From contig NZ_QVTE01000051.1 in the NCBI RefSeq assembly GCF_003429095.1, forward strand, positions 62,001 through 126,000: DNA of 64,000 nt. The letters are read 5' to 3'. Numbering within the stretch: the stretch's first letter is position 1; each line of letters begins with the position of its first letter. Positions 63,633-64,000 of the stretch are shown here, piece after piece. The notes under the pieces are model-generated. The model made no database searches, was not told the DNA's origin, and saw only the letters and a list, made by a program, of their open reading frames with translations. Source of the stretch: Peribacillus saganii (GTDB lineage: Bacteria > Bacillota > Bacilli > Bacillales > DSM-1321). The position numbers and the translations under genes were made by a program.

Positions 63633-64000
63633 TTATATTGTACTGCTGGTCAATCCTTCGTCTTCCCTTTTCAGCAGATGGTTTGCCCAGTCCAGCGATT
63701 TTTTATAGTACGTAAAAACATCTGCTTCTGTGAGATCCAATCCCAAACATCTCTTCTCAATTCCATCCCAGTTTGCTTTTTCGACATCTATAACTAAATC
63801 AAGGATGCTTCTGAGTATATTTTGTTCGCCAAGCAGTGCGCGGGTAATGTCTTCATGAAGCGGCAAATCCTTTAGCACGTCCTTCATTGGCAATGAAAGG
63901 ATCGTGTCCATAAGCGAAAACATACCCGCCATAAAATACCCTGCTCCAACGGCGGTTTTCTCCAGATGCTTACCAATGCTTTCAGACATTTTCCCGCGGG
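63633..64000 (-). CDS. EAL/HDOD signalling protein, C-terminal part (YuxH-like)
   Basis: The C-terminal ~122 codons of a gene whose start lies beyond the right edge; the frame is open to base 64000 (RGK before the internal Met). The sequence RGKMSESIGKHL, then AVGAGYFMAGMFSLMDTILS and LPLHEDITRALLGEQNILRS matches the HDOD half of EAL-HDOD proteins such as B. subtilis YuxH. Such proteins take part in cyclic-nucleotide-linked signalling, often without EAL activity. The EAL part is not in the window. Confidence 0.75.
   Translation of the reverse strand, partial: RGKMSESIGKHLEKTAVGAGYFMAGMFSLMDTILSLPMKDVLKDLPLHEDITRALLGEQNILRSILDLVIDVEKANWDGIEKRCLGLDLTEADVFTYYKKSLDWANHLLKREDEGLTSSTI

Overview
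This is a low-GC Bacillaceae chromosome segment, probably from a Bacillus-like spore former (Mesobacillus, Cytobacillus, Neobacillus or a relative). The evidence is two complete GerA-family germinant-receptor operons, a SleB/CwlJ-type cell-wall hydrolase, a CdaS-type diadenylate cyclase, the Ku/LigD repair pair, a SAM-I (S-box) riboswitch before a YitJ-MetH operon, strong AGGAGG ribosome binding sites and many GTG/TTG starts. I see no rRNA or tRNA genes, CRISPR array, intact insertion sequence or prophage.

Layout. 1-3.6 kb: divergent DHA2 efflux pump and long TetR regulator, then an MMPL/RND exporter. 4-8 kb: LysM/3D cell-wall protein, CvfB/YitL RNA-binding protein, AlaX-type editing hydrolase. 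8-13.5 kb: NhaC antiporter, a class I aminotransferase, small proteins, and remnants of at least three decayed genes. 13.7-22.4 kb: ABC-F protein YkpA, AI-2E family permease, EamA permease, glutaminase, CBO0543 and DUF3231 proteins. 22.5-34.9 kb is the sporulation/germination block: two minus-strand ger operons (A-B-C plus a small membrane protein each), a hemolysin-III family protein, a SleB-like hydrolase, a VanW protein and an unrecognised secreted protein with a GHFCIHF motif. 35-39.8 kb: a 38-residue membrane protein, MATE pump, GNAT enzyme, threonine dehydratase-like enzyme, YjbQ. 40.3-48 kb: odhAB, an extradiol-type dioxygenase, MnmH, CdaS. 48.3-54.2 kb: S-box-controlled yitJ-metH. 54.4-64 kb: methyltransferase, MOSC protein, a type I holin-like toxin locus, an orphan holin, MscL with a zinc-ribbon tail, a PAP2 phosphatase, Ku and LigD (divergent), DapF, and the C-terminal end of an EAL/HDOD protein.

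Connections. YitJ and MetH make methionine and regenerate tetrahydrofolate under SAM control. OdhA and OdhB are two subunits of 2-oxoglutarate dehydrogenase. Ku and LigD form the two-protein non-homologous end-joining system. The Ger operons, SleB-like hydrolase, CdaS and Ku/LigD all fit the spore and its outgrowth.

Signals beyond the genes. There is a probable type I toxin-antitoxin locus with a Shine-Dalgarno-masking hairpin (55.8-56.0 kb). A dispersed, structured intergenic repeat appears four times, once inside the yitJ leader. There is an exact-period 21-bp tandem array at 3.84-3.95 kb, several palindromes and direct repeats that look like operators, three very short genes, and a scatter of pseudogene tails. 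All assignments come from reading the sequence and remembered family features; no database search was run.
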